Of a stretch of DNA of 64,000 nucleotides, positions 1-10,115 are shown one piece after another. The first letter of the stretch is position 1, and the number at the start of each line of letters is the position of its first letter. Source of the DNA: Bog-532 sp963805255. Lineage in GTDB: Bacteria > Actinomycetota > Actinomycetes > Streptosporangiales > Streptosporangiaceae. A model generated the notes under the pieces. The model was not told the origin of the DNA, did not search any database, and was given only the letters and a program-made list of their open reading frames with translations. Where the stretch lies: positions 496,001 to 560,000 of the forward strand of contig CAWDTK010000011.1 in assembly GCA_963805255.1 (NCBI GenBank). Reading direction: 5' to 3'. The position numbers and the translations under genes were made by a program.

Positions 1-2166
1 TGAGCCGTTGGTCGAACCGTGGATCCCGGTCCACGAGGTCATCGACCCACCGACCCAGGTTGCCATGAAACCGTTGTTGCCCGTGCTGATGGCGAACATG
101 TCCTCGTTCTGTACGGGAGACGACGACGAGATGATGGTTCCGGGGTTGCCAACCGAGATGCAGTTGCTCGTGGTGCAGGTCACGCCCTCCAGGGCGTTCG
201 GCGTCCCGCTGGCAGGGTGCGAAAAGGATCCGCTCACCGAGGTGGTGGTGAGAACTGTGCCGCCCTCACCGACTCCGGTGCAGGAACTGCTGCTAGGGCA
301 GGAGACCGAGAGAAGGTCCTGTGATGTGCCCGTCGCGTGCGTATTGCTCGAGAAGTTGCCGGTGAGCGAGGAGTTGTATTGCCAGGTCCCCAGCGCGCCG
401 ACGGCTGCACAGGGCCCGGTAGAGGTGACGCAACTGACGGCTGTCAGGAAGTTCGATGTGCCTGACGTGGCGCTTGACCATGACGTGCCGTTGTAGTCGC
501 TGATCGTGCCCGAGTCGCCGACCGCCACGCAGGCAGTCGTCGACAAACATGTGACACCGTTGAGGTTGGCGGTCGCTGGCGACGGCGCGGTCCCGGTCCA
601 TGAGGTCCCGTTGTACTTAGCGGTCACTCCTCCATCGCCGACGGCGACGCAGAACGACGTTGATGTGCAGCTAATGCCGTTGAAGTAGCCGAACGGAGTG
701 CCGGTCCACGACACGGACACGGACGTGGGAGACCACGTGTTGCCGGAAGCCGTGAGCTTGAGTACGTACGGCTGGCCTGTCGACGCATTTTCCCCGGCTA
801 CCCAGCAGACCGTTGTCGATGGGCACGCAACGCCAGTGAGGGGGTTCGTCGTACTCGTCGATTGACCCGACCAGAACGTGCCGCCGTTGGGCATCGCCAC
901 CCCGCCCACTGCCGCGCCGTTCGTTCCAACGGCGACGCAGGTTCCCGCGCTCGGACAGGCTACGGCTGCGAGGTCGTTCACGGTCGCGCTCCGTTCCTGA
1001 GGAGCCCACGTGTTGGACGAGCCTGCGTAGACCGTCGACGTCGATCCCGTGTAGACGATCGCCCCGACCGTGCCCACCGCCCAGCACTGCTCGGGAGAGG
1101 TGCCATAGCACGAGACACCGTGCAAGTCGCTCGTGGTGTTCGATGTCTGTGCCGTCCAACTGGATGGGCTGGTGCCGACGTATGCGGTACCGGCATCACC
1201 GACTGCTTCGCATGAGGTCGTGCTGACGCACACAACGGAAGCCAGGTTGTTCACGGTGTGACGCGACTGCAGCGTCCACGACGTGCCGTTGTACGTCACG
1301 ATGGTGCCGTGGTTTCCGCTCACGACGCAGAACGACGAACTCGTGCAGGTGGCCGCGCGCAGCGTCTCACCGGTTCCCGACGTTGCGCTTGACCACGAGG
1401 TCCCGTTGTAGGTGAGGATCGTGCCTTGGGTCCCGACGGCCGTGCAGGAGGTCGTACTCGTGCAGTTGATCCCGTCGAGGTTGACCGAGGGGACGCCCGA
1501 CGTAAGCGACGACCACGTGGACCCACTGTTCGTCGTCTTCAGGATTGTCCCGCCATCGCCGACAACGAAGCACGTCGAGGAAGACGGGCAGTTGACAGCA
1601 CTGAGGCGCACTGTGACGTTCGATGTGCGGGACGTCCACGTGCTTCCGCTGGAGGTCTCGATGGTGCCGGCGGCGCCCGTGGCGACGCACGCCGTTGTGC
1701 TAGTGCATGTCACGCCGTACAACGTGGCGGCAGTTGCTGGCGTCTGCGCAGACCACGTAACGCCGCTGTTGGTGGTGATGAGAATGGTTCCGCCGTCTCC
1801 AACGGCTGTGCAGTAGCCCGCTGCTGCACACGAAATGCCGTTGAGCGAATTCCCTTGGATCGAGGGGTTTTGCCACGCCCATGATGATCCATCAGTGCTG
1901 ACGAACTCGGGCCTCACTTTGGAAGCCGGTTTGCCTTTTCCTGTTGGACCGACGGTCGTCTCGTCGGGCGCATGGCTGTTGTGGTGGCCTTTGGTTGTCT
2001 GCGTAACGGTGGATGCAGCATGGACGGCCTGTGGCGGCGCGACGATGCCTAATCCCGCCAGCGCGAGAGCAAAACCGGTGATTGCCGCTATCGCCAGTCG
2101 GTAGCGCCGGTTCGTCCCCTTGGTTGAGGACGCCGGGACGTCAGAAATGCGAGCAGCTCGCTCCAT
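1..2166 (-). CDS. secreted propeller-repeat protein (Ycf48/BNR-like), C-terminus off the window
   Basis: The frame is open from an ATG at 2166 to the left edge (722 codons, no stop), so the C-terminus is missing. The N-terminus has a basic stretch (KGTNRRYRL), a hydrophobic segment (AIAAITGFALALAGLGIVA) and PPQAVHA, which looks like a Sec signal peptide. The rest is about fourteen degenerate repeats of roughly 40-45 residues, with the pattern NG(V/I)SC-x6-C-x-AVG-x2-GTI followed by TSW. Paired cysteines sit in nearly every repeat. Such repeats are usually annotated as Ycf48-like or BNR/WD40-like beta-propellers; the extracellular role is unknown. The gene is divergent from the RHS gene across a 529-bp spacer, so the two surface proteins may share regulation (inference). 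Confidence 0.8.
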   Translation of the reverse strand, partial: MERAARISDVPASSTKGTNRRYRLAIAAITGFALALAGLGIVAPPQAVHAASTVTQTTKGHHNSHAPDETTVGPTGKGKPASKVRPEFVSTDGSSWAWQNPSIQGNSLNGISCAAAGYCTAVGDGGTILITTNSGVTWSAQTPATAATLYGVTCTSTTACVATGAAGTIETSSGSTWTSRTSNVTVRLSAVNCPSSSTCFVVGDGGTILKTTNSGSTWSSLTSGVPSVNLDGINCTSTTSCTAVGTQGTILTYNGTSWSSATSGTGETLRAATCTSSSFCVVSGNHGTIVTYNGTSWTLQSRHTVNNLASVVCVSTTSCEAVGDAGTAYVGTSPSSWTAQTSNTTSDLHGVSCYGTSPEQCWAVGTVGAIVYTGSTSTVYAGSSNTWAPQERSATVNDLAAVACPSAGTCVAVGTNGAAVGGVAMPNGGTFWSGQSTSTTNPLTGVACPSTTVCWVAGENASTGQPYVLKLTASGNTWSPTSVSVSWTGTPFGYFNGISCTSTSFCVAVGDGGVTAKYNGTSWTGTAPSPATANLNGVTCLSTTACVAVGDSGTISDYNGTSWSSATSGTSNFLTAVSCVTSTGPCAAVGALGTWQYNSSLTGNFSSNTHATGTSQDLLSVSCPSSSSCTGVGEGGTVLTTTSVSGSFSHPASGTPNALEGVTCTTSNCISVGNPGTIISSSSPVQNEDMFAISTGNNGFMATWVGGSMTSWTGIHGSTNGS

Positions 2167-2695
2167 ATGTGTCCCCTCTTCGTGCAATGCCACGCGAGGC
2201 ATTGTGCTCGGCTCTGGCGGCGCGGATACTACAGGCCCTGAGGGCATCACGTCTCTGGCACCGACGCGGACGTCAGTGGCGCCGTGGGCGGGTTACCGCC
2301 AAGTGAGAACGGTGCTCCGGCATCGTGCCAGCGGAGCCTTCTCGTGAATGGAGACCACTCCATTAAGAGAGTCTGTACAGATGCGGACGGACGCTACTTA
2401 TCGGCACTAGGGTTTAACGCTTGGCGGACTCGAATTGGTTGCATGAGTTTTGCCGAAGCGCCTCGAACGAGACGGCACACCCTGCGAGACGACCCATGCC
2501 CCCTGCCACACCTCGCTCGCGGCTGCTACAGTCCCGCGCCGCAGGCGGGGAGCAACCGCCGCTATGGGGAGTCCGTCGCCATGGTCCGTTCCCGGGTCGC
2601 CGCAACGATCACTGCTCTGTCGACCCATAGGTGGTTGAGCGGCGCTCTCACCGTCAGTCCCTTACAGAACGCCACCATGCACGGAGAGCGTCGTC
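2167..2695. other. divergent intergenic region
   Basis: This spacer lies between two divergently transcribed surface-protein genes and should hold both promoters. I see no convincing gene in it. It contains a perfect 7-bp inverted repeat (2347-2364) and, just before the RHS start, GGAGAG at about 2683-2688 as a plausible ribosome-binding site. Confidence 0.6.
2347..2364. promoter_or_regulatory. perfect inverted repeat, possible operator
   Basis: AATGGAG-ACCA-CTCCATT is a perfect 7-bp inverted repeat with a 4-bp centre, in the spacer between the two divergent genes. A regulator-binding site is inferred from position only. Confidence 0.35.
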
Positions 2696-5600
2696 ATGCA
2701 TAGGACCCTACGGCCCGGGACTGCCCGTCACTGCTCCCCAGCACTCCGCCATAGCGCTCTCTTCGCGCTCGGCGCGGTTATTAGCTCGCTTCTCGTCATC
2801 GGCCCGGGTCACTTCAGGACAGAGACGGCCGTGCATTCTGATGCCTCCGCCGCAGTCGCCCAGACCGTGTCGACGTCGACGCGCACGCCCAGCCCGAGGG
2901 CCAATCTCCCCATTTCCTTCGAGGTCAATCAGGGGCAGACCGACCCGAGCGTGAAGATGGTTGCTCACGCCGGAGGTTCGACATACTTCATTTCGCCAAC
3001 CGAGCTGGTCATCTCGCTGAGCACCACAAAGCTTGGCGGTGTTGCCAAGGCGGCGATCCCCATGAACTCGACTGCGCCTGCCGCCGTCGGCATGGCGCTC
3101 AGCGGCGTGAGTTCGACCGCCACGGTGGAAGGCGTGGACGAACTCCCTGGCAAAGCGAACTACATAATCGGGAACGACCCCGCGAAATGGCACAAGAACG
3201 TTCCAACATACGCGAAGGTAAAAGTGCACAACGTCTATCCGGGCATCGACCTCGTGTATTACGGCGGCCCGCACGGCTTGGAGTACGACCTTGACGTGGC
3301 GCCCGGCGCCAACCCCCACTCCGTCGGCATGAATTTCACCGGTGCCTCGAGCGTGGGGCTCGATTCCGATGGAGCGGTCCACGTCAACACGACGGCGGGC
3401 ACGCTCGTGCAGCCGCCAGCCGTCGTGTTCGAGCAGGGAAAGAACGGGAGCAGAATTGGGGTCGACGCGCACTACGTTGACGGTGGCAACGGTCACATTG
3501 GGCTGGCGCTCGGAAAATACGACTCGACCAAGCCCCTCGTCATCGATCCATCATTGGTCTCGTCCACGTACCTCGGCGGATCGTCGACTGAGAACTCCAA
3601 TGGGATTGCACTTGACGGGTCGGGGAATACGTATGTGACTGGCTTCACGCAATCGACGAACTTCCCGACGATTGGTACTCCCATCCAGGGGTCGAATGGT
3701 GGCTCATACGACGTCTTCATCACGAAGACAAACGCTGCTGGGACTGTCCGCGACTACTCGACGTATCTGGGCGGGGCGGGCGCGGACGTGGGATACGGCA
3801 TCGCGGTGGACGGGTCCGGTAATGCGTACGTAACCGGTCAGACGGGTTCATCGAACTTTCCGACGAAGAATCCCATCCAGTCCTCGAATGGTGGCACGTA
3901 TAACGCGTTCGTCGCGGAGATAGACCCGGGCGGCGACGCACTCACATATTCCACATATCTCGGTGGCTCGGGTTCGGGTAATGGCGATGCTGGCTACGGC
4001 ATTGCAGCGGACGGGTCGGGCAATGCGTACATCACCGGTCAGACGAGTTCCACGAACTTCCCGACCAAGAATCCCATCCAGTCGTCACTGGGCACATCCG
4101 CCCCCTACAACGCATTCGTCACGAAGATCAAACCGAACGGCTCTAACACCTGGGCGTTGGCGTACTCAACGTATCTCGGTGGATCAGGCGGTGATACCGG
4201 CTACGGGATGGCAGTGGACAGCTCGGGCGATGCGTACGCCGCCGGTTCTACATGTTCCTCGAACTTCCCGACGCACAGTGCGCTCCAGTCGTCCCTGGCC
4301 GGCACCTGCAACGCATTCGTCACGAAGGTCAACTCCGCTGGGTCGGCATGGACGTTCTCCACCTATCTCGGTGGCGGGAAGGTCGACAACGCTTTCGCGA
4401 TTGCTCTCGACGGCTCGGGCAACGCGTACGTGACGGGCAACACCACGTCGACGAACTTCCCGACCCAGAATCCCATCCAGTCGTCATTAGGCGGGACTGG
4501 TGCCCAGAACGACTTCGTTACCAAGGTCAAGGCAGACGGTTCCGCATTGGTGTATTCCACGTATCTGGGGGGGTCGTCAACTGGTGATCAGGGCAACGGA
4601 ATCGCAGTCGACCAGTGGGGAAATGCGTACGTGGCAGGCGATACCACGTCTTCGAACTTCCCCACACAGAACCCCATCCAATCCTCACTGAGCGGTGTTG
4701 GTGATGCCACCGTCACGAAGGTCAATGCCGCCGGTACCGCGTGGGCTTACTCGACGTACCTCGGCGGAAGCGGTGTTGATGGCGCCAACGCCGTGGCGGT
4801 CGACGCCTATGGCAATGCGTGGGTAACCGGCTCAACGAACTCCACCAACTTCCCGACGCAGAGTGCTATCCAAGGAACGTCAGGCGGCGGGTGGGACGGG
4901 TTTGTCTCCGAGATCTCGCCGATCGGCAGCCAGACGCTGCCTTCTGGGGTCGCTCTCGCGCTGAGTGAGATCTCATCTCTGAACCCTTCTGAGCTATATG
5001 CCCTCTGCCAGCAGTGCCTGGGAAACCCCGTCAACACGGCGACGGGTGCTTATTCGGAATCTGCCACGGATCTGTCGATCGCAGGGCGGAGCTATCCGCT
5101 TGCGGTCAGCCGGACCTACAGTTCCAGCAACGCCGCGACGAACGGGCCCCTCGGGTATGGGTGGGCGCTCAACTATGGAATGAGTCTTGCCATCACCGGT
5201 ACGTCTCCGAACCAGGTTGCGACGATCACGCAAGAGACCGGCGCCACGGTGGTTTTCAATCAGAGCGGATCCAACTGGGTACCGGCCACTCCGCGGGTTA
5301 TTGCCACGCTGACGTATAACAGCGGCACGTCCACCTACACGTTCGTGCGCAATAACCGCGACACGTTTACCTTCAACTCCAGCTACGAATTGACGAGTGA
5401 GAAGGATCTCAACGGCTACACGACAACCCTGACGTACGGGGGCACGGGGTGCTCATCGACACAACTGTGCACTGTCACCGACCCGTCGGGCCGGACGCTC
5501 ACATTCACGTGGAGCAGCGGGCACATCACCGGCGTCACCGACCCGAACGTGTCGCCGAACCGCAGCGTGACGTTCCAATACAACGACGGGAACGGCAACC

Positions 5601-8600
5601 TCACGGACGTCATCGATGTGAAGAGTGGGCACACCCAGATGACGTACGACAGCAACCACCAGATGCTAACCCTGAAAGACGCGAAGTGCTACGCGACGTC
5701 CGGATGCCCTGGCATTCAGAACACGTACACGAGCGGGCAAGTGACAGCACAGAAAGATGGGCTCAACCGGCTGACTACCTTCAGCTACAGCGGGACATTC
5801 GGTTCTGCAGCGAGCTCAACGACGATCACGGATCCCATGAGCAACGAGGTCTTCGACAGCTATCAGTACGGCCTGCTGACATCGGAGACTCGGGGATACG
5901 GCACGTCCCAGGCTGCGACGACCAATTCCCTGTACAACCCAGTCACGCTAGCTCGCACCCTGATGGTCGATGCCAATGGCCACGACACTGCATACACCGT
6001 GGATGCGAGCGGCAACCCGCTCACCGTGACCGACCCGCTCGGCCGTAAGACGACCAACACTTACAACAGCTTCAACGAGCTGCTCACGACCGATGATGGC
6101 AACGGTGTCACGACGACAAACACGTATGACAGCAACGGCAACTTGACCTCGACAGCGCGGCCACTCACCGGTAGTACACAGGTTGCCACCACAACCAATC
6201 TTTATGGTGATCCCAATCACCCGGGCGATCTGACGAGCACGATTGACCCCGACGGAGGGGTGACCGAGATCGTGCACGATGTGTACGGTGACGTCGTGTC
6301 GACGACCAATCCCGTCGGGGACACGACGACGGCCACATACAACAGCATCGGCTGGCAACTCAGCGGTGTGGCGCCACGGGGGAACACCTCAGGTGCGTCG
6401 CCGCGCCGGTACACGACGACGTACATGCGAGATGCGGCGGGTGAGGTCACCGCGATAACGGATCCTCTCCATCACACGACGTCGAAGACGTACGACGCCG
6501 ACGGGAACGTCTCGACGTCGACTGACCCCGATGGGAACCAGACGAGCTACACGTACGACAACGACAGTGAGCTGACCACAACCACCCGGCCCGGTGGCAG
6601 CACGCTGACGACGGACTACAACGCGGACGGCACCGTGTCCGACCAGAAGGACGGCAAGGGCAATGCCATCCTCAGCTATGGCTACAACAGCCTCGCTCAG
6701 CCCAAGACGGTCACCGACGCCCTTAGCAACGTCACGACGTACACGTTCGACGGTGATGGAAATCAGCTGACGAAGCTGGATCCAGTCTCCGGTGCGACTT
6801 GCAGCGGTACCAAAGTCGGTTGCACGACGATGACCTACGATGCCGCCAATGAGCTGACCAGTGTCAGCTACTCCGACGGCGTGACGCCTAACGTCTCAAG
6901 CATCACGTACGACTTCGACGGGCAGCGGACGGGAATGACGGACGGGACGGGAACATCCTCGTGGACATACGATTCGCTGCACCGTCTCACCGGCTATACG
7001 AACGGGAACGGGGCGACGGTCACGTACGGGTACACATACGGATCGGGCCCCAGCTATGACCTCAAGAATCAGGTGCGCAGCATTGCCTACCCGAACTCCG
7101 TGGGGACGGTCAACCAGACATGGAATGCCGACGGCACGCTGGCGTCGGTGCAGGATTGGAACAGCAACACGACGTCATTCTCGTACGACCAGGATGCGAA
7201 CCTGACGACGGAGTCCGTTCCGAGCACGACGGCGGTGACCGACACCTACCAGTACAACACTGCCGACCAGCTGGCCTCGATCAGTGATGTCAGCGGCGGC
7301 ACGTCGTTGTTCAGCGCGAACTACGGGCGTGATCCGAACGGCCAGCTGGCCTCGGACAGCTCGGTGCCGTCGAGCGTGAACTCCGACAAGTACGACAGCC
7401 TCAACCAGCTGTGCTACGCGGGCAGCTCGACGTCGACGGCGTGCTCATCGCCGCCGAGTGGCGCGCAGGCGTACGGGTTCGATGCGGCGGACAATCTCAC
7501 GACGAACAACGGGAAGGCGCAGCAGTTCAACAATGCGGACGAATTGTGTTGGGCCGTGTCGGGCGGCTCGGGCACGTGTAGCTCACCGCCGACAGGAGCT
7601 ACGTCATACAACTTCAACAGTCTTGGAGATCGGACTTCGGCGGTGCCGTCGAGCGGTTCGGCAACGTGCGACAGCTACGATCAGGCGAACCGCCTGACCA
7701 AGATCCAGACGGGGACGGGGTCATCGTGCACCTCGCCGAGTACCGTGGGCACGTATGGATACGATGGGGCAGGGACTCGTGAGAGCAAGACGATTTCCGG
7801 TACGACCACGCAGTACACATGGGACGGAACCGGTGGGAATCTGCTTCAGCAGAAGGCGGGTTCGACGACAACCAGCTACATCTACGGGCCCGGGAGATCG
7901 CCCGTGGAACAAATCTCGGGTTCCACGACCTACTGGCTCCACCACGATCAGCTCGGATCAACACGGCTGGTGACGAACTCGTCGGGCAGCTCAGCTGCAA
8001 CGTTCACGTACGACCCTTATGGAAACGTGACGTCGTGCACGAACGCGACGGTGACGGTGGGCGGCAGTAACGTCTGTACGGGAACGAGCATCGGCAACAT
8101 CACGCTGATGTTCGGCGGCCAGTTCCGCGACGACGAGTCAAATCTCTACTACCTCCGGGCTCGCTTCTACGACCCCACGACGGCGCAATTCCTCACGCGC
8201 GACCCGGCCGTTGCGAGAACGATGTCGCCCTACGGATATGTCGCCGGGAATCCATTGAACGCGATGGACCCATCCGGGTTGATAGCGTGTGGTAGCTTTG
8301 TCTCGGATCTGCGCGAGCTGAGTTCGTCGGCCCCGGGCTCTGGCTCGGGGGACGTATCTGAAGCCGCGTTCATCACCCTCTATCGCGCTGTGGGGGCAAC
8401 GGAAGCGGAGCAGATACTCCAGACGGGACAGTTTGATCTCGGCCAGATGTCCTTTGCGAAGGATTTCTTCTACACACGCGAGCAGGCAGAAAGTTTCGGT
8501 GCCCGTATGAATACGCTGGAAACAAATGGGGAACCGTACGAGTACATCGCATCGGGTCAGGTAGACGAGAGCACGCTGGCTGCCTCCCTCGCCGATGAAG

Positions 8601-8722
8601 CCAGCGCTACCGCTCCGATCGCTCCAGCTACAGAGGGTGAGGGCGTCGCTATTGGCGTCGATATTCTCGGAGACGTGTCAGCGGACGTCGTTGATCTGCT
8701 GCCAGCAATACTGCTCCTATGA
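2696..8722 (+). CDS. SBBP-repeat / RHS-repeat polymorphic toxin-type surface protein
   Basis: A 2008-residue secreted protein. Residues about 1-45 form a signal-peptide-like segment. Residues about 70-280 contain FEVNQGQTDPSVK, typical of the domain preceding SBBP propellers. Residues about 285-730 hold seven SBBP repeats (STYLGGS...G-x-GIAVD...GNAYVTG...NFPT). A DUF6531-type domain starts near 765 (NPVNTATGAYSES), followed by many YD/RHS repeats. The RHS core ends with HHDQLGSTR (near 1747), LRARFYDP (near 1819) and NAMDPSG (near 1858). The last ~147 residues are a separate tip domain with LYRAVGATEAEQILQTG, FAKDFFYTREQAESFG. Such tips are variable toxin domains in RHS proteins. This one resembles RHS tips beginning LYRAV that I believe have an ADP-ribosyltransferase-like fold, but that assignment is tentative. 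The stop overlaps the next gene by ATGA. Confidence 0.9.
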   Translation: MHRTLRPGTARHCSPALRHSALFALGAVISSLLVIGPGHFRTETAVHSDASAAVAQTVSTSTRTPSPRANLPISFEVNQGQTDPSVKMVAHAGGSTYFISPTELVISLSTTKLGGVAKAAIPMNSTAPAAVGMALSGVSSTATVEGVDELPGKANYIIGNDPAKWHKNVPTYAKVKVHNVYPGIDLVYYGGPHGLEYDLDVAPGANPHSVGMNFTGASSVGLDSDGAVHVNTTAGTLVQPPAVVFEQGKNGSRIGVDAHYVDGGNGHIGLALGKYDSTKPLVIDPSLVSSTYLGGSSTENSNGIALDGSGNTYVTGFTQSTNFPTIGTPIQGSNGGSYDVFITKTNAAGTVRDYSTYLGGAGADVGYGIAVDGSGNAYVTGQTGSSNFPTKNPIQSSNGGTYNAFVAEIDPGGDALTYSTYLGGSGSGNGDAGYGIAADGSGNAYITGQTSSTNFPTKNPIQSSLGTSAPYNAFVTKIKPNGSNTWALAYSTYLGGSGGDTGYGMAVDSSGDAYAAGSTCSSNFPTHSALQSSLAGTCNAFVTKVNSAGSAWTFSTYLGGGKVDNAFAIALDGSGNAYVTGNTTSTNFPTQNPIQSSLGGTGAQNDFVTKVKADGSALVYSTYLGGSSTGDQGNGIAVDQWGNAYVAGDTTSSNFPTQNPIQSSLSGVGDATVTKVNAAGTAWAYSTYLGGSGVDGANAVAVDAYGNAWVTGSTNSTNFPTQSAIQGTSGGGWDGFVSEISPIGSQTLPSGVALALSEISSLNPSELYALCQQCLGNPVNTATGAYSESATDLSIAGRSYPLAVSRTYSSSNAATNGPLGYGWALNYGMSLAITGTSPNQVATITQETGATVVFNQSGSNWVPATPRVIATLTYNSGTSTYTFVRNNRDTFTFNSSYELTSEKDLNGYTTTLTYGGTGCSSTQLCTVTDPSGRTLTFTWSSGHITGVTDPNVSPNRSVTFQYNDGNGNLTDVIDVKSGHTQMTYDSNHQMLTLKDAKCYATSGCPGIQNTYTSGQVTAQKDGLNRLTTFSYSGTFGSAASSTTITDPMSNEVFDSYQYGLLTSETRGYGTSQAATTNSLYNPVTLARTLMVDANGHDTAYTVDASGNPLTVTDPLGRKTTNTYNSFNELLTTDDGNGVTTTNTYDSNGNLTSTARPLTGSTQVATTTNLYGDPNHPGDLTSTIDPDGGVTEIVHDVYGDVVSTTNPVGDTTTATYNSIGWQLSGVAPRGNTSGASPRRYTTTYMRDAAGEVTAITDPLHHTTSKTYDADGNVSTSTDPDGNQTSYTYDNDSELTTTTRPGGSTLTTDYNADGTVSDQKDGKGNAILSYGYNSLAQPKTVTDALSNVTTYTFDGDGNQLTKLDPVSGATCSGTKVGCTTMTYDAANELTSVSYSDGVTPNVSSITYDFDGQRTGMTDGTGTSSWTYDSLHRLTGYTNGNGATVTYGYTYGSGPSYDLKNQVRSIAYPNSVGTVNQTWNADGTLASVQDWNSNTTSFSYDQDANLTTESVPSTTAVTDTYQYNTADQLASISDVSGGTSLFSANYGRDPNGQLASDSSVPSSVNSDKYDSLNQLCYAGSSTSTACSSPPSGAQAYGFDAADNLTTNNGKAQQFNNADELCWAVSGGSGTCSSPPTGATSYNFNSLGDRTSAVPSSGSATCDSYDQANRLTKIQTGTGSSCTSPSTVGTYGYDGAGTRESKTISGTTTQYTWDGTGGNLLQQKAGSTTTSYIYGPGRSPVEQISGSTTYWLHHDQLGSTRLVTNSSGSSAATFTYDPYGNVTSCTNATVTVGGSNVCTGTSIGNITLMFGGQFRDDESNLYYLRARFYDPTTAQFLTRDPAVARTMSPYGYVAGNPLNAMDPSGLIACGSFVSDLRELSSSAPGSGSGDVSEAAFITLYRAVGATEAEQILQTGQFDLGQMSFAKDFFYTREQAESFGARMNTLETNGEPYEYIASGQVDESTLAASLADEASATAPIAPATEGEGVAIGVDILGDVSADVVDLLPAILLL

Positions 8723-9474
8723 AACGGGCCGTATCGTGGCCGGGCTTTACTACCATCCCAGCAATGCGCCTGATCTACGATCTTCATAACGACCCGCAGC
8801 GGGTACAGCGGATGCAACATCAGAGCCGTCGGGGCCGCGGCCTGAGAGCCAGCCCGCTGGTAGGGAGCGATGAATGGTGGTCTGCGGCGAATCAGGGTGA
8901 CCTGGAGCAGCGCGAAATTAGCAGTACGGTGTCCTGGGTAGGATGGGGCAGCATGGAGGACTACCCCATCTTTCGTGTCTTGGTTGATAAACCGAGGCGA
9001 AGCTGGGCGCGCCGAGGTGACGTGCGCCTGTACGTTGAGGATCTCGCCGTACGCATTACCTATGTGCTGCATCCATGGGCACAGCCTCAGTCCGGCCCCC
9101 TGGGCCAAGGTTCAGTGGTTGAGACGGGTATTTGGCTTGAAGAGTCTGGCAGGCGCTCCAGTGCAGTGGCGCCAGGGAAAGATGGAACCGGTTATCGGCG
9201 CATTTGCGAGCAGAAAGGCGACCAAGTGCACTATCTCGTTCTCCCCAGCAGCGAGGCGAGACAAGAGTGCGCGAGTGCGGCGGTGATTACGGGCGCATCA
9301 GCGGTCCAAGCAGACTCGCTCTTCGAGTCCGAGCTCGTGCGCGTCTGGTACCGCGGAGCGCTGGTTTCAGAGATGAAGGACGTGCTGGCTCCGCTGGCGG
9401 CAGACCATGGTGGGCGGTATGACGGTGGGGAAATCGTCGGAGAGTCAGTATGGGGTCCCGAGGGGCCACAATAA
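8719..9474 (+). CDS. probable immunity protein of the RHS toxin
   Basis: A 251-residue soluble protein of no family I recognise. Its ATG overlaps the RHS stop codon (ATGA), so it should be translationally coupled to the toxin gene, the usual place for an immunity gene in RHS loci. Conserved-looking stretches include WVGWGSMEDYPIFRV, YVEDLAVRITYVLHPW and HYLVLPSSEARQE. An internal ATG at 8764 (MRLIYDL) is an alternative start. There is no signal peptide or membrane segment, consistent with a cytoplasmic antitoxin. The immunity role is inferred from position. Confidence 0.65.
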   Translation: MKRAVSWPGFTTIPAMRLIYDLHNDPQRVQRMQHQSRRGRGLRASPLVGSDEWWSAANQGDLEQREISSTVSWVGWGSMEDYPIFRVLVDKPRRSWARRGDVRLYVEDLAVRITYVLHPWAQPQSGPLGQGSVVETGIWLEESGRRSSAVAPGKDGTGYRRICEQKGDQVHYLVLPSSEARQECASAAVITGASAVQADSLFESELVRVWYRGALVSEMKDVLAPLAADHGGRYDGGEIVGESVWGPEGPQ

Positions 9475-9749
9475 TCGCAGTGGCCATCCAATCGAGGTGA
9501 TCCCCCAGGAGGAGAGCGCTACCAGAATCGCCACTGGCTCCAGATGTTCAGGTGGCGGCTGATGCCGAGGACGGCGTCTGCGACCACCACGCTGTGGAGG
9601 GCGACGGGTGAAGAGGAACTCGGGTTGGTCCGCGAGTCCCGCTGGTGTCGCTGGCCGCCTCGGTTGCCAGGGCAACCGATCTTCTATCCCGTTCTCAACG
9701 AGGAGTACGCCACGCAGATTGCGCGGGACTGGAACACGAAACATGGTGG

Positions 9750-9759
9750 CACAGGGTAC
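9750..9759. repeat. 10-bp target-site duplication of the ISAs1 element (left copy)
   Basis: CACAGGGTAC at 9750-9759 is repeated at 13543-13552. The two copies directly flank inverted repeats starting CACGGCCCCGGCG. An 8-10 bp duplication is normal for the ISAs1 family. Confidence 0.85.
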
Positions 9760-10115
9760 CACGGCCCCGGCGTGTTTGTGTTATGTGACCCGCTGGTCTT
9801 GATGTCTGTTTACGCGTATCCGTAGAGCGCGAGTATGCGCTTGTCGTCGCGGCCGTAGTAGCGGCGGGCGTGGGCGGTGTTAGCGAACCCGGCGCGGCGG
9901 AATGCGCCGGTGACGAGGTTGCGGATGGCGGCATAGGCATTGGGCTGGCTCCCGGTGCGGACCTGCTGGAGGTCTTCGCCGAATGTCTTGTCGCGCACGT
10001 AGTGCTCGCGGTTTTCTATGGCCCAGTGGTTGCGGGCGTAGATGCCCAGGTGGCGGGGCCGGCCAGGTCTGCTTGATCTGCCCCGAGCTTTCCGGACAGC
10101 GGATTTGTGGTTAAT

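Noticed and set aside
3550..4880. Regularly repeated DNA inside the RHS gene, at first sight like a CRISPR or tandem-repeat array
   Set aside because: The period is about 200 bp and the repeats are protein-coding SBBP units with silent changes; no spacers of uniform length.
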